Below, in pieces: positions 1 through 12,423 of a stretch of 64,000 nucleotides of DNA (within the stretch, counting starts at the first letter, position 1; each line of letters opens with the position of its first letter). Below the pieces are notes generated by a model that saw only the letters and a list, made by a program, of their open reading frames with translations, made no database searches and was not told where the DNA came from. The stretch comes from Macrosoma leucophasiata (lineage: Eukaryota > Arthropoda > Insecta > Lepidoptera > Hedylidae). A program made the translations under genes and the position numbers. The DNA lies in NCBI GenBank assembly GCA_036365455.1, contig JAWQUS010000023.1:7006001-7070000 (forward strand). Reading direction: 5' to 3'.

Positions 1-441
1 AAAGGCTTAACGGTGCAAGTTCTAATAAATATTATTAAAGTTTCGAATAAACGGGAATGAAACTACGTTAAACTAAGCCTGATTGGCTCCCGATTTCTGT
101 GAGAGGAAAAAAGGAATGGTATCATCAACGATGTGTGTCGTATGGAGAGAAAACTACACTATCGGCTTTAGTTTTACTCATAGACTACTACTATGAACGT
201 CAGAAGCCTGTACCCGAAGAAGAGGAATGTATCGGAACTGGTCGGTTGATGCTCCAAGACAGTATTTTACAAATTCTCGGCAGGATCCCTTTGCTAAATC
301 ACCAGAGATCCTTTAATAGAGACGCCTCTACAAGGTGTTTCGAGTTTTAGAGACAGGCATTAAAAATACTGGCTTCTAAATTGCGCGTCCAAAATAGTAT
401 ATACACGGGTACGTTATACGTATAAACCGATATAACCGTAC
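1..441 (-). other. HNF4 intron, 5' part (downstream of the zinc-finger exon)
   Basis: Minus-strand sequence that follows the GTACGG splice donor at 441. It contains an open 83-codon plus-strand stretch at 99-350, which matches no family I know and is best treated as chance. The next HNF4 exon, which should begin by completing the split Arg codon and then encode the second zinc finger, is not seen before the window ends. Confidence 0.6.
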
Positions 442-625
442 CTGCATGTGTAAAGATGGTTCTTCCTCACGCTTCGCCTGAAGAAACCCTTGCAGCCGTC
501 GCAGGAGGATGCGCCGTAGTGTTTGCCGGTGGCGCGGTCGCCGCAGATGGCACAGTGTTGCGATAGCGCTGTCGAGCTAGCGGCGCTGGCTTCGCTGCTA
601 CTTGTCTCCAATTGCATGTCACTAT
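442..625 (-). CDS. HNF4: HNF4 nuclear receptor, exon with first DNA-binding zinc finger (partial gene)
   Basis: Hepatocyte nuclear factor 4 is an orphan nuclear receptor that binds DR1 elements as a homodimer in the nucleus and controls lipid, gut and fat-body metabolism. The exon encodes a Ser/Ala-rich linker followed by zinc finger 1, with the pattern C-x2-C-x13-C-x2-C. The P-box reads CDGCKGFF. Asp in place of the usual Glu in this box is a hallmark of HNF4, and the flanking [17 protein letters not shown] and RRSVRKNH blocks fit the same family. The exon opens after a TTGTTGCAG acceptor (AG at 627-626) and closes at CAG|GTACGG, splitting an Arg codon. Its first two bases, AT, complete a codon begun in the exon at 7352-7166. 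Finger 2 and the ligand-binding domain lie outside the window. The family call is very secure; the exon edges are read from splice consensus. Confidence 0.96.
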
Positions 626-1848
626 CTGCAACAATTGAGCACGTGTGTTAAAGTGCGAACTAAATTATCCTAAAGAGAAGATTATTAGTAAGCAGACTAC
701 AGTCATTTAAGTGAAACCTGATGCTTAAGTTATTTGACAACTTAGGGGGAATAAAAATTAATCGCTCGCGAAGGGCGTCATAAGAAAGCTCGATTATGAG
801 AAGTTTAAGAGATCCGTAGGATACTAAAGTAGCTAACAAAAACTCAAATGGGAGTAAGCAGGTCTCGGAAGAAAGCGTGCGGTGAAGGACAGGATCGCTA
901 GACGAGGGCGGTCCACGGTCGTTCTTCGTAAGCAACTATGATTAAGAGAGGCTATTGTCCGCTCCACCGCTGGTGGACCCGCGATAGAATAACGCAAAAG
1001 AAAAACAGGCTACAGATAGTCTACACAAACTATATGGAAGATTAAATCTGAAGAAAGGCAAAGTTACATAAACGACCTACAGACAGGACTGAAAGCTTGC
1101 AGATTAAAATATCTAGGCAGGCAATATATTGTAATGGTTATCAACACTCTGTTCAGATAACAATATGGTTTATAAAAATAGCAAATCAATCACAAATTAT
1201 TAATGAATTCGTCAAACATATTTTTTTGAATTAAATTTGTTTTATTAGCGAAATACTTACGAACCCGAACGGGTAACGGTGCTGCTTTCATCAATAAACC
1301 GATATGAATATTTAGAAAAATTTATAAAAACCTTATTACTTTTACCTTTTTATTTAAGCGTAAGTTCAAAAAATCACGCATTTGAAAAAAAAAATTGAGG
1401 ATTATTTTACAACTCCTAATTTTAAAGAAAAATTGCTTTACTATTATGTTGGACAACTATTCACAAGAAATTAAAGCAAAAAAGAAAAATCCATCTATAA
1501 ATAATTTTTCGCATATTAATTAAAAATATTCGTTCTAATAATCTAAAGCGGTCACCGATAAGGATGACACGATAATTAGACTTAACGCCATAGAGAACAT
1601 AGAAAATGTATGGGAATTTCTCGTCGTCATCAATTAGTCACGTGATACGTGACATATCGATGATGAATAAAAGAAATTAACGGTCAGCCGTGTCACTGTT
1701 CATCTATAGTATAATTACCACACAATTTGACAAATATTTGCTACGGCTATGGTGGTAGCCGTTGGCGGTGGATTAGACGATTTTATGTATAAGTACCATC
1801 ATTGTAGCTCTCATGCCCGTTTGTTATTTCCACAGGTGGAAAACCACT

Positions 1849-2000
1849 ATGTATCTTCACGCCAAGTCCCTTACGGAGTAGGCAGAGTGTGGAGCGCCAG
1901 ATATTCCGGCTCCTGCTACACCTCCCGTGCTTCCTCTACATTCATCAATCTCTTCATACATGCACCGATTCCTAAGACTCTTGACCACACCCTCACAAAG
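1849..2000 (+). repeat. REP-2 dispersed repeat copy
   Basis: Begins GTATCTTCACGCCAAGTCCC and continues through GGCAGAGTGTGGAGCGCCAG to CCTAAGACTCTTGACC. The same string order recurs at 25546, 32797 (minus), 40540, 46497 (minus) and 60723. It lacks an obvious RNA polymerase III promoter and may be a LINE 3' end. It lies inside the HNF4 intron. Confidence 0.7.
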
Positions 2001-2080
2001 TACCACCAGTTTTCTAATAGTCTTTTAATAAAATAACTTAATTGTGGTATCATAAGAGTACAGTTACGTTACTACGTTAC

Positions 2081-2390
2081 TGCCTCAGTAGCGTAGTGGT
2101 AGCAGGCCACTACTATTACGCCGGAGGTCCTGAGTTCGATTCCCGGATCGGGGACTATCAGAGATAACGGTTTAAAATCCTTCATCTCTGCTTCTATCGG
2201 GATTTTTCCATTTTCTGGAAGTTTCCCAGTACCCCGGAGTTTGGTAATGTGCCCGGAGATGGCAACAGGTTCGCCACCTGTTACATGGGCCAAAACGTAA
2301 CCGGCGAGTCGTGGGTGTTTGCATGTATGATTGAATGCATGCATTTACATCTGCCTACCCCTTCGGGGATTACAGGCGTGAAGTTACGTA
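2081..2390 (+). mobile_element. SINE-A, near full-length copy
   Basis: tRNA-derived SINE. The A-box-like stretch is GTAGCGTAGTGGTAGCAGG and the B-box-like stretch is GAGTTCGATTCCC. These are followed by a tRNA-unrelated body ending GGGGATTACAGGCGTGAAG. Other copies lie at 13231 (minus), 23141 (minus), 31941, 38155, 43185 (diverged) and 47638 (minus). This is the best plus-strand reference copy for the family here and sits in the HNF4 intron. Confidence 0.85.
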
Positions 2391-5326
2391 TAAAAATACA
2401 GGAAGTCTTCATGACAGCGGAGTGTTTGAAGCACGTAGAATTGTGAGGAAAATCAGAATTTTAACATACATTATCATATTTAATGAATGAGTTTAAAATT
2501 AAAATGTATTTATTGTATAAGTAGATGTGTCAAATCAATATTTTAATATTGAACCTTACTACTGCTAAATTAACTTAACGATATGACAGAGAAATTACAT
2601 ATAAATAATGTTATTATTTAGATCGCGTCTAATATAATCAAAATGTAAATGATAGTTTGAATAGTCGTAAGTTTTTTGGCGATAGTCAGGTAACAATGAC
2701 GACGACGCATTTCATTATATTGTAGGTAAGTACACCAAGTAAAATACAAAAAAGGAAGGCAAAAGAAGCCGTCATAATAAAAATGGCCGTCTTATTGCTA
2801 TAAGAGCATTTTTTTCCAAACAGCCTGAATAGATATCTACTAAAACTAAAAGAAATTGTACCTAGGCCCTAAGTTTTATTGTTCTCCCTAGGACCTAGGG
2901 TGAACAATAACCAAGAAAAAATGAAGTAAGTACCTATAAATAATTAAAGTATGATTCGAACTATCCAGAGCTCGGTGAACAGGTAGGTAAATAGGTAACA
3001 CTTTGACAGAATACAGTCATTTTAATATGCGCACGCGCTTCAATTTATGCCAATGTACTCGTACTACAAGAGTAGGGATAAATGTTTTCCTAGCAAAAAT
3101 AAACTTTGTCTTGTCCATAAGTTTCTTTTTCGTGAAAGCTGTGCATGTGTCTTCATATTGTGTGGGAGGGAACCCTCGGTTAGAAACTATCCCTCACTAG
3201 GACGAATGTTCCAAGATGAGATGTGAGAGAGACCTAATGTTTACCATTCTCATAATTTCTTAAATCAGTTTATTTTTCGGCATAATTATGCTTATCTTAC
3301 AAAAAGTAGGAACGACACGCATAAGCACATAGCGATAAACTGAAAACGCAAACTGTTTACTCGTCACAAAGACGTGAATATCATCAATCTTGATTCATAC
3401 TCTTAAAGACAGTTTATGGAAAATAAGTATATTAATATGAACATATTTCAACATAATTAGACTCCTGGAGGGCACTTTAATATCATATTTTTTAAATACA
3501 TTAAATATAAAAGAAACGAAACGATTATATATTATGTTGGATGTGCTCTGGAAAGAATTCATCTCTATTTATTATTTTATATTATATAATCTCATTTTAA
3601 ATTAATCCTCATCTTTTTTAACAACAATAATAATGTGACGTTAATATGTAATTATGAAACAGCGTTTTTTATTCTCTGGTTGAGGAAAGTCGACTCGTAA
3701 GCTGTATGGCGATTTTGGGATGAATCGAAAAAAAAAAAATCTACTATCCTAACTGGATCCTAAGCATGACATGCGGTGCACATTATCCATAAACTTATAA
3801 AACTCCGCGTATATAAAATTATTTTTATCTCAATAGAACAACAGAGTAGTAGTCACTAATTACTAGTAATTACAAATATGGACAATAACACTCAGCCTAT
3901 TGTTTCTCTATGGTTTTAGTTTGTTGATTTAAAAGTGAAAACGTGTTTCTACTATGAATATTGGTTGATAGGGTCGCGGTCGCGGGCTTCAAATACTGCA
4001 TTTTAGTAAAACAACTTCTAACATCTAAATAGATATCATTTACGTGATTTACTGTATAACTTAGGTGTAACACTATTATCTTTACTGTGGTATAACTACT
4101 CACTAAGTAGGTTCTTATCATCAGACACAGATCACTTAGTTGCAAAAGGTACATTAAATTAATAACGTATAATGTCATGGCGATGTGTAATAACATTATT
4201 TATTATGTTCTCATATTTTTAAAAACATGTTATTAACATTGTCCTTAATGTCTTCAACTCGTTTCTTCTGTAGGAAGACATCATTCAAAACAAGAGATCT
4301 GAAGTATCTAATGAGTTCGCCATTGGAATCAAACTATTTTAATAAACTTACACGATTTTTTAAATCAAGGCGCTGCAGTTCATTTTCTTTGTTTTAAAAC
4401 TTTCAACGAGTGTCTCACCCAATCCTTAGAACATTTTACATCATTAATATCAAACCTATTTACGTGGACATACAGGCAGAGATTATAATATTCTTTGTCT
4501 GTGGTACCTATTGCTATTTTCTAGTTTTACCACACATTAGTGGGACCACACCATCGACGACACAACGCAGCTTCGTTCTATCGTCGATGGCCCACACTAA
4601 CAAGGATATCGACAGTTTTGCCTCGCTTCTAATAGCTTAATGGGTAAGCTAATGAGAGGCGACCATGGCGACAAATCAAAAAAGAATGGCATGGTGGAAA
4701 AATCTTTGCAATAAATCACTGCAGATAGCATTCAATTAGTTGTATGTGATTCCACATCAATTCACCTTATAAACTTCCAGATGATGATATTACTTATCTA
4801 CTAACGAATGAGGAAGAGTTTTTTTTCTGTTGACTACCTATGTTGTCGAAAATTTTCCATAACTAACGTATTAAGACAAACAAGGGGACGTCATAATGGA
4901 GTCTCGTACCATCCTGGGACGTGGGGAGCCGTAGGCGAGGTGTCGTTTTATTAAATCGTCTCATTGCAATGTTTGCGATAGTGACGGAGTTGTCCATGAA
5001 TTATGAATAAATTATCATAAGTAATCATAGCTCGTATAAGTCCATCTCTTCCTACGAAGTCATGTAGATGCATTGGGAGAGAAGCTATTTTATTAACATT
5101 GTTCATATTATTTAACCCATTCCCTGTCCCATGTGTCCATTTGCATTGTTTTAACTATTGTTCTGCTATTGTGTCTGCTTACGGGACAGTGACATGTTAA
5201 GTACAGGACATTGAAATCAAATATGAAAGAATTAAGTTTGATTTGCCTGCGTTTTTGTTTGAGTTTGAGTTGTGGCGCCGGTTTTAGGACAACCCTTTTT
5301 TTATCATTGGCATGGCCTTATGTAGG

Positions 5327-5396
5327 CGGCACTTCTTGAGACGGCACTAGTCTGCTTCACCAGGCAATCGGCGAACGCAGAAGGCGTTCCAGCCTA
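5327..5396 (+). repeat. REP-3 dispersed repeat core
   Basis: Core GAGACGGCACTAGTCTGCTT, then CACCAGGCAATCGGCGAACG and AGGCGTTCCAGCC. The same core occurs at 20291, 46257 and, inverted and diverged, at 36535. The class is unknown; edges outside the core are not defined. Confidence 0.6.
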
Positions 5397-6209
5397 AACA
5401 ATACAAACCCTTGTTTTTGTCCACGTTCTTTTGATAATTCGTTAAGAAAATCATATTACAATCATATTCACTGTAGCGGCGTTCGGGCTATAAGGTTTCA
5501 AGGTTATCAAGCTATAGAGAGATTTTTCTATGTATTAAAAGGTCTTCCCAGCCGAAAGGCATCTGATAAAAGGCAACGGGTTCCAATGGTAGAAGGTAAG
5601 ATGCTGTTCTTGGAATTCCACTCATGGTCCTTTTGTCCGATCTTTACATTTTTCCTTTCCATAAATTTTGTGTGCTAGCCCATCAGCATCTCACTTAGGA
5701 TTTTCAATCCATAGCGTTAAGAGATTGTCGTCTTCCAAACTGAAAACTATTACACGGGACAAAGACGATAGATATAACACACACGTTCTGGTTAACGTAT
5801 TGGTTATGTCTATGATTATTCTAAATAGATTTCTTCTCTCAACTTCGTCCGCATGGATAAGTGTACATTGCGGTGCTGAAGCAAAAAGTAAACTTTGTCC
5901 TTCACCGGATTGTAATATTTATTTCTGTTAAATCATATACGAATCTATAATTTATTCTAAGTATTCAGGTTTAGTTGCTCAAAACCGATTGTTATTTTTA
6001 TATCTGAGGTCATGGGTGCTGGAGCCTCCGAGCAACCCACTGAGTCGGTTTTCCTACCTAGCTCTGCATATAGAGATATTCAGCAGCAGTCCTTATTTTG
6101 TACCCCGTAAGGGAATCGATAGATATTTTAAATTCACATTGACGGTTAAAAACAAAAAAATTCAACATCTACGTAGGTATGTGTTGTCATTCCAGAAGAA
6201 GACTAAGCT

Positions 6210-6382
6210 TAAGAAGAGAAGGCTAAGCTGTTATGGCTCTGTGCCGGAAACAACGGGGCCGTACATAACATCCACCGAAACACCATAGTGCTTAACACTA
6301 CAATTTAGCGGCAAAATATTTAGGTAATGCGGTGATTCCCATGCCTTCGCGCTCAGTCACTGGAGCTCTACCACCAATAAAT
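6210..6382 (+). repeat. REP-1 dispersed repeat, 3' half, diverged
   Basis: Contains TGTGCCGGAAA, GGGGCCGTACAT, a CACCATAGTGCTTAACACTA block, TTTAGCGGCAA, TAGGTAATGCGGTG and TCACTGGAGCTCTACCACCA. REP-1 is the most frequent dispersed family in this window, with about ten copies. It looks like a LINE or SINE 3' region. Confidence 0.65.
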
Positions 6383-7165
6383 TAAGTGCACTCATCATTA
6401 TGTTACACAACAATTGTGGCTGTAGCCTTGGTAATATCAAAGTTAATTACAGTCGGCATGAATATAGACAAGTAAAAAACGCCATTACGTTTTTTTACTA
6501 TATGTATATAAAACACTGATGTGTACGATAAATATTGATATTTGCGTCAGCAATACTACTTTAGGTAATACCAGTATTCGTTACTGGTGTTGTAATGGGG
6601 AAAATTACTATTTTATTATGTTTTACATACTCATGTCGTTATCGAGTAGCTCTGTCTCCAAGACAGCATTGCTGATAAAAGAAATCGATTAAGACCGAGT
6701 CGGATTGTCGACGCTATGGGTTCCGCATTCATTTTTTGATTTAGTTGTTTGTTTTTCTTGAAACGATTAGTACTCTCCTTAAATAATTTTATTACATTTA
6801 TGTCAATAGTTTCATAAAAGAATTTTCGAAAAAGAATGTTGGGAGAGAATAAGCATACAATTTCTTAATAATACCTATTACGTTAAAAGAAAAGGTTGCT
6901 AGGAATAACTTGGTGTAACGACTACGTAAACTCGGCATATCTTGCTAATCGTAGATGCCATTCAGTATTTTCATTGTGTTCATGGAATTCCAAAAAAGAT
7001 TAAATTCAAAAGATAAATAATGACATCAGGCGTTCGGATTATAGTAGATAAACATGTGATAAATAAACTACACCCACAAAATATTGTTGCCTAGCAAAAT
7101 AACGCTGGATATAATTGTCAATAGGCACTGCTGTTTGAGAATACTCACTTGAAGCCACAACTAAC

Positions 7166-7352
7166 CTGTGGGATAGGTCATGTTGACGCGATAATTGTCT
7201 TGTGGTGGGCTTCTCTGCGCGTACATCGAGCACGGGCTGCCGATAGGCTTGTCCCAGGCGGGGGGTCCGGGCAACGTGTACTCTAGGCATGCGCCGTACC
7301 CCACCGCGCATACTTCGTGAGATGAAGCCATGCCGTAAGCCAGCACTGGCAT
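7166..7352 (-). CDS. HNF4: HNF4 first coding exon (N-terminal isoform exon)
   Basis: Opens at ATG (7352-7350), the first in-frame Met after a TAG at 7406-7404, and encodes 62 codons plus one base. The peptide begins MPVLAYGMASSHEV and is Tyr/Pro/Cys-rich, with no folded domain expected. Vertebrate and insect HNF4 proteins carry short, variable N-terminal activation regions supplied by alternative first exons, and this exon fits that role. It ends ACATATCC-like with CCCACAG|GTTAGT, a strong donor in phase 1. The leftover G plus the AT opening the exon at 625 makes GAT (Asp), so reading frame runs straight into the zinc-finger exon. An in-frame GTG five codons upstream is a less likely start. 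The exon is assigned to HNF4 by phase, strand and distance; no transcript is available. Confidence 0.8.
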
Positions 7353-8280
7353 CTTACATCCACTCACACCGAAAGAAGTGTCACCACTCCCAAATTTCGT
7401 GAACTACTGAACGCTAAACGTTTCGCCGATTGATAGCGCCACAGATATAACACAAACACGATTAACGTAAGTCAGCAGGTGATTGAATGTTTCCAAATTC
7501 AATATTGACATCACTTAGCGTTATCACCGGCGCAGCAACATCGGCGGTGTAATTAGAGTGTCCACACGGATGCGTCGGAATCTGGCCACTGTTTATCCGA
7601 TTAATAAGCCAATTCCGGGTAGGCAATGTTTTCGTTTATATCGCACTATTTTGGGACGATATACTTTACGCGGGTCAAGCGAGGTTTGAATGACGAGCGC
7701 GAGGGCTATCGGTACGACCTAGCTCGAACGCACCACTTAGGCGACTGACAGCATATTGTGTTGTAAGTTGACAAATGACGGCTCCAACACCTAATATCCG
7801 CCTCTACGGCTGCGAAAATCTGCTGATACCGCGATTAGGGCGTCCTACATGGACGAGTCGTTTGTGCAGAGATTAGCGCAAAATTAAATGCAGTCGCCCC
7901 GGTGCATGACTGCGCTGATTCATGTGTTATCGGAAATGCTGCGGATGTGATGTCGAGCCGAACGAGGAGTCATACGCCAACAGCTGGTGAGATGCTTCGA
8001 CCATAGAAAGTGTTTTGCCGAGCCGACCGGATGAGTAACTGATTGTCACACGCACTCGCTTTGTCCCTTTGTCATTGTGACTGAACAGTACCTACGGGAC
8101 GCGTATTATCTTGTAGGATACAGATAATATTTTAAATGATTTATCGGGAATGACTACTGGGCGATACCGCGGGTATCGGATGGCAAACAGTTGAAATATC
8201 ACTGCTGTTATCGCTGTCACGTGGAACGTGATGCGCACACACAACGCCACTTGAATTTTATTTTATGTCATTTTGCATGG
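7353..8280 (-). promoter_or_regulatory. Candidate 5' leader and promoter region of HNF4 isoform
   Basis: About 900 bp upstream of the HNF4 start codon that is markedly richer in CpG and GC than flanking DNA and free of the repeat families seen elsewhere. GC content falls back to background near 8270. I cannot place a TATA box, initiator or transcription start, so the assignment rests on position and composition only. Confidence 0.35.
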
Positions 8281-10616
8281 AACTGTAAAGTTACAAATCA
8301 AATGAACGTACTTAATTAATTACAAAATATAAATAAGTAAAAATATACTTCATAATTTATAAATCACAGAATAATACGTTACGGTGATTTGTAATTAAAT
8401 ATCTGCATCAGCGGTGCTTTCATAAAGATAAATAAACATGTTTTTTTAGCTATTCTGTCGTCATCTCGTCATTTGTTAATGTTATCATAAGTATCATAAT
8501 TAACAAACTTTCTATTATTGACATTTAATTATTGGATAAAAATCTACAAATAAATGTACCTAGATCTAATTTACCTGCTGTATGTTTTGCTACAAAGAAA
8601 CACCATTGTATACCAAATAATGAAAGTAATTAATTGATTTGTGTGTTGGGCGTTTATTTATTCTTTCATAATAAAAAAATGACAATTAGAAATATGTCTG
8701 TGTTTAGCATAAAAATTGATAAGTGTGGGCTACTCGCGAATTTCATAATGAAATATCAACTGAATTTTCGTTAAAATAACAATAAACATTTTTACAATGT
8801 TATTTTTGTTTGCGACTATAAAACATAATTTTCTTATTGCTTAAATGTTATCTAGCGGTTAAATTTAACAAACTAAATTTAACTTTCCGTATTAATGAAC
8901 GAGGTTAATTTACAAAAATGCAGCAAAATTAAAATCAGTAGGTAATAGTTCTAATGTTTAATTATCAGGTTCATTGTTTAAAACCAGACACTGTTTTAAT
9001 AATTAAGCAAACCATAATATACGTGGTCTTTAGAAATGCGAACACCTTAAGTTTAGATACTTAATTAGGTTTTATAGTCACATATTATAGAAAACTTTAC
9101 AAATTTTTCCAAGTTTGTTATTGTTGCGAAAAAACTACAAAAAAAAGAAATTTGCACCATTGCAGAATAAGATTTAAAAGTCATCACTTCTGTCTTCTAT
9201 CAATTCATAATTTTATGGAAATGGCTAGAAAATTAAGAGATAGGGTCATGCACCGATTGTCAGACTAAAATCAGCGCAGTAGGTACGGTTGGTATGGCTA
9301 CAAATATAAAATTTAGACATATTCGACAGAAGTGTCCCTCAGACATTTTATTGGGAGCGTCAACATAATTGGTGTCTAAAATAGTTATGTAATCGGGCAA
9401 TGATTTAGAGCATAGAGCCAGTAAACAGTCTGGCAGACGCTATCGGTGCAGGTCGGGGGTCACGAATATCGCCCCAAACTGGTATGATGTGCCTGTCGCC
9501 TCTCTCTCGACATTACCCTCAATTCTAGTTCCTTGTGTTCTATCCGTGAAATAAATAGATAACTGGTGAAACCCATGACGTATTGATATCAAGTTATTGG
9601 AAGAACGTTTAGGGCGATGTAGATATTGTGAAGTAAAGTTATTTCACTACAATGAAGCTTCGTAGTTTCGAATTTATAGAGCTCCTGACTGAATTCCAAT
9701 ACGCACGACGGGTAACTAAGACAATTTAAAGAAGAGAAAATGTGTGCCTGTTTTTATTCATGTTGTGTGCAGGGTTGTATATTGTTGATTCTTACTGTTG
9801 ATTGACTGCAGGTACCTAAAAATATTGTAAAAGCTATTTAAAAAGATGATGTTCTATGAAACTGTGTCTCAAAATTTAAGACTACTAAGTAGATCTCGAT
9901 CGAATATTAGTGCTTTAAGAGATCTATCTATACAACAATCGAAGACAGGCTTCTGATTAAGGTTACCTGTTCAAGATACATAACCGGAGCTTTGATGACA
10001 AAGTCACACACGAGATTACATACGATACGAGATTATCACACACGTGTAACAGTCACACAGTGAATTAGAATAACCGCAAAGGTAAACGTTACACGTACAG
10101 AAATAATTTGAACTAAAACAAACATATGACATTCGTAACTTCCATTACAAGAATACGGAAATTAAAAAGGTTAAATTAATCAATTAATACAAGGCTGCCG
10201 TAATACCGCCCTCTTATAATCTTGAGATTTGGATTATTTACATTTTAGTTTATTATCATATATTTATACTATTATTTTATTCCGATTCATTCACGAGTTG
10301 AATGACTAATTTTTGAATCAATGTAAGATGCTATCGTTATAGAATTATTCATGTTGTGCATTAAATCTATAAAACTTTAAACGAGATTTTTCAGAGATGT
10401 TCATAAGTCTCTCGTCAGCACGGGGTCCAATTTGAACCCTGGACCTTTGACAGGCTTGCGCGGGGACATGGGGGGTCCAACACGTAGAGGCCCTTTCGAG
10501 AATTTTGATCTACTTCGTAATGGGTTATATTCGGCGGGACCTCTCTCTGACTGCATCAATAGTTAATACAGACACAGACAGACCCCGCAGAATAAATGGG
10601 ACTATTGTAATGATGA
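8281..10616. other. Intergenic or upstream intronic DNA, no feature seen
   Basis: AT-rich single-copy-looking sequence upstream of HNF4. No open reading frame, repeat family member or inverted repeat could be supported. A slightly GC-richer patch at about 9240-9540 has no recognisable content. Confidence 0.5.
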
Positions 10617-11297
10617 GTGATACGCCAAACTTTGGGCTATGTGGATGAACTGGGGGGACTAGCTGGCTGGGCCTATGGAGTGAGATCCGGCACCTGCCTA
10701 TATTCAACATCTCACATTATCGAATCCTACTTGAGGCAGGTGGTGACTCGCCTCTCCTTGGTGGGTCCCCTAAACAGTCGACCATCGGGTTGGCTGTTTA
10801 GGGGACCCACCAAGTTAAGTTTGTGGAATGCTCTTCCAGAAGATATCCGTAGACTTACTACAAAACAGGCTTTTAAGAAAAGAATCAAAGAACTCTTTCT
10901 TAAACCTTAAATCCGCAATATCATCATCATTACTTTTATCATGTATTATATCACTGTGTTAATTTAATTTCTGTTTAAGATATAATGCTATTTATGTATA
11001 CATATGTATATATATATATATATATTATGTATTTATATGATAGTTATTTATTTATGTATTACGTATGTATAGAAATAATTATATATTTATTTTGGTTTCT
11101 GTAATATATTTATTTTTGTATTTAATTGTACCATTCCAACTGAATATCTCGATTTATTAGTTTATTTTTTTTGTAAGCACCGCCAACTATTTTTTTTAAC
11201 TACCAATGGTTGACTGGCAGAGAGCGCTTTAAGCGTTAAGTCCGCCATTTGTACCGATATTTTATTGATGCAATAAAGAATAAATAAATAAATAAAA
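10617..11297 (+). mobile_element. 5'-truncated non-LTR retrotransposon, ORF2 C-terminus and 3' UTR
   Basis: The plus-strand frame ends with LWNALPEDIRRL, a Lys-rich helix and LFLKP, then stop at 10910. The WN-x-LP-x-x-(I/V)R motif followed by FK-x-R-(I/L)K marks the C-terminus of CR1/Jockey-type ORF2 proteins. The 3' UTR that follows is AT-rich and ends GATGCAATAAAGAATAAATAA-like with tandem AAAT units, a typical LINE tail. Only the last ~90 codons remain. A perfect inverted repeat interrupts the coding part (separate entry). The family is confident, the clade is not. Confidence 0.75.
10757..10814. repeat. Perfect 21-bp inverted repeat inside LINE coding end
   Basis: Arms at 10757-10777 and 10794-10814 are exact reverse complements, with core GGTGGGTCCCCTAAACAG, and are separated by 16 bp. 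They lie just before the LWNALPEDIR motif of the LINE remnant and keep the reading frame open. Confidence 0.85.
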
Positions 11298-12423
11298 AAG
11301 AGAAAATTAAATTACTTTATTAAAATAGCACAATATTATACACACTAGGTACATAGATCTGCTCTGAATGTGTGTCTCATTTTAGCACCAAAAGGTGACC
11401 GATTCAGCAATATGCCAGGCGTGAGTCTAGCGCTGATTTTCAATCGGAACCCATTGTTGTCGATACGGAGTGGAGTTGATGTAATGAGCGCAGACCGCTT
11501 GAGGCGGTCGGGCGCTGGTCGGCTACCGGGTGGCTAGTATCATCCCTTAAAGTGCAAGTTTTTGTTAGATTAAGTGTACGGTGGTACATGGACGAATGAA
11601 AAAAAAATCACGGTAATAGTACATACCTACAACAAATTTAATAAGAATAAGAAAACTATGACGACTAAATAGACATTGAGTCCTTTTTAGCCGTGATATT
11701 TTTCCTATCTATAACTTTACGGGTAATAGTCGATCAACTTAAAAATGCACTTAAAAAAAAAACAAAAGAAAAACTGAAATATTTCATGATAATTATTAAG
11801 GTTCACCTTAAGGTATGACCAGGTTCAGGTTATTAAGGTATGATCAGGTTTTTTTTTCATTTATTGTCGTATTATTCTGTCCACCTTGTATACTTTACTT
11901 ATATGTAGAGTTGGTAGAGGATACAGCGATTGAACTAGTAGAGCCAGTACAGTGATAAAGAAAGAAAAAAATCAGATTGCTAAAAACGTAGAAATAATGG
12001 TCAATCTCTAGAAAAGAGGAAGTCGGCCTTCAATGGTGCAGACAAACTCGACGTTCATTTAATATTTGGAAGAAGTTTGTGGTCTGTACGTTGAAACGTT
12101 GGAAACCTATTAACATTGATTTAAAACACCAGAAGTGTGACGTAGAGGAAACCTTGACATCGCCGACTTATGTATATTAAGTAAAACCGGTAATCATACA
12201 ATGTGTTATACGGTAAAATTCAAGGCAAGTATACGGCTTGCCAACGTGAGGGAAAGTTAGTTAATTTTGGATAATAAAATATCAAATTGCAAATAGATTT
12301 GGAGTATGTACCTGACGGTAATATTTTATAGCTGCAGTAAATCTCAAAACATAAATTAAGTCAAATTCTCTGAATCGGTAATCTCATGAAAATTTCGGCT
12401 GGGTTGCGTCATCTTATTTAAAC
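11298..12423. other. No gene seen
   Basis: AT-rich intergenic DNA. Apart from the MITE-b fragment at 11470-11552 it contains only a short tandem echo of AAGGTATGA-CAGGTT near 11810-11850. Confidence 0.5.
11470..11552 (-). mobile_element. MITE-b fragment
   Basis: Inverted orientation fragment sharing CGGGCGCTGGTCGG, CTACCGGGTGGCTAG and CTCCGTATCG-type blocks with MITE-b copies at 30838 and 38644. One terminus is decayed and the rest is absent. Confidence 0.55.

Larger units (their letters stand above)
626..7165 (-). other. HNF4 first coding intron, repeat-loaded
   Basis: A 6,540-bp intron between a GTTAGT donor at 7165 and a TTGTTGCAG acceptor ending at 626. Repeats at 1849-2000, 2081-2390, 5327-5396 and 6210-6382 are listed separately. 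In the remaining long stretches (626-1848, 2391-5326, 5397-6209 and 6383-7165) I see only AT-rich sequence. The exception is a 17-18 bp inverted pair near 4550-4592 around the motif CCATCGACGA, probably the tip of a small MITE. Confidence 0.75.

Noticed and set aside
7039..7311. 90-codon minus-strand frame with Arg-rich start
   Set aside because: It is the shadow, in another frame, of the HNF4 first coding exon.
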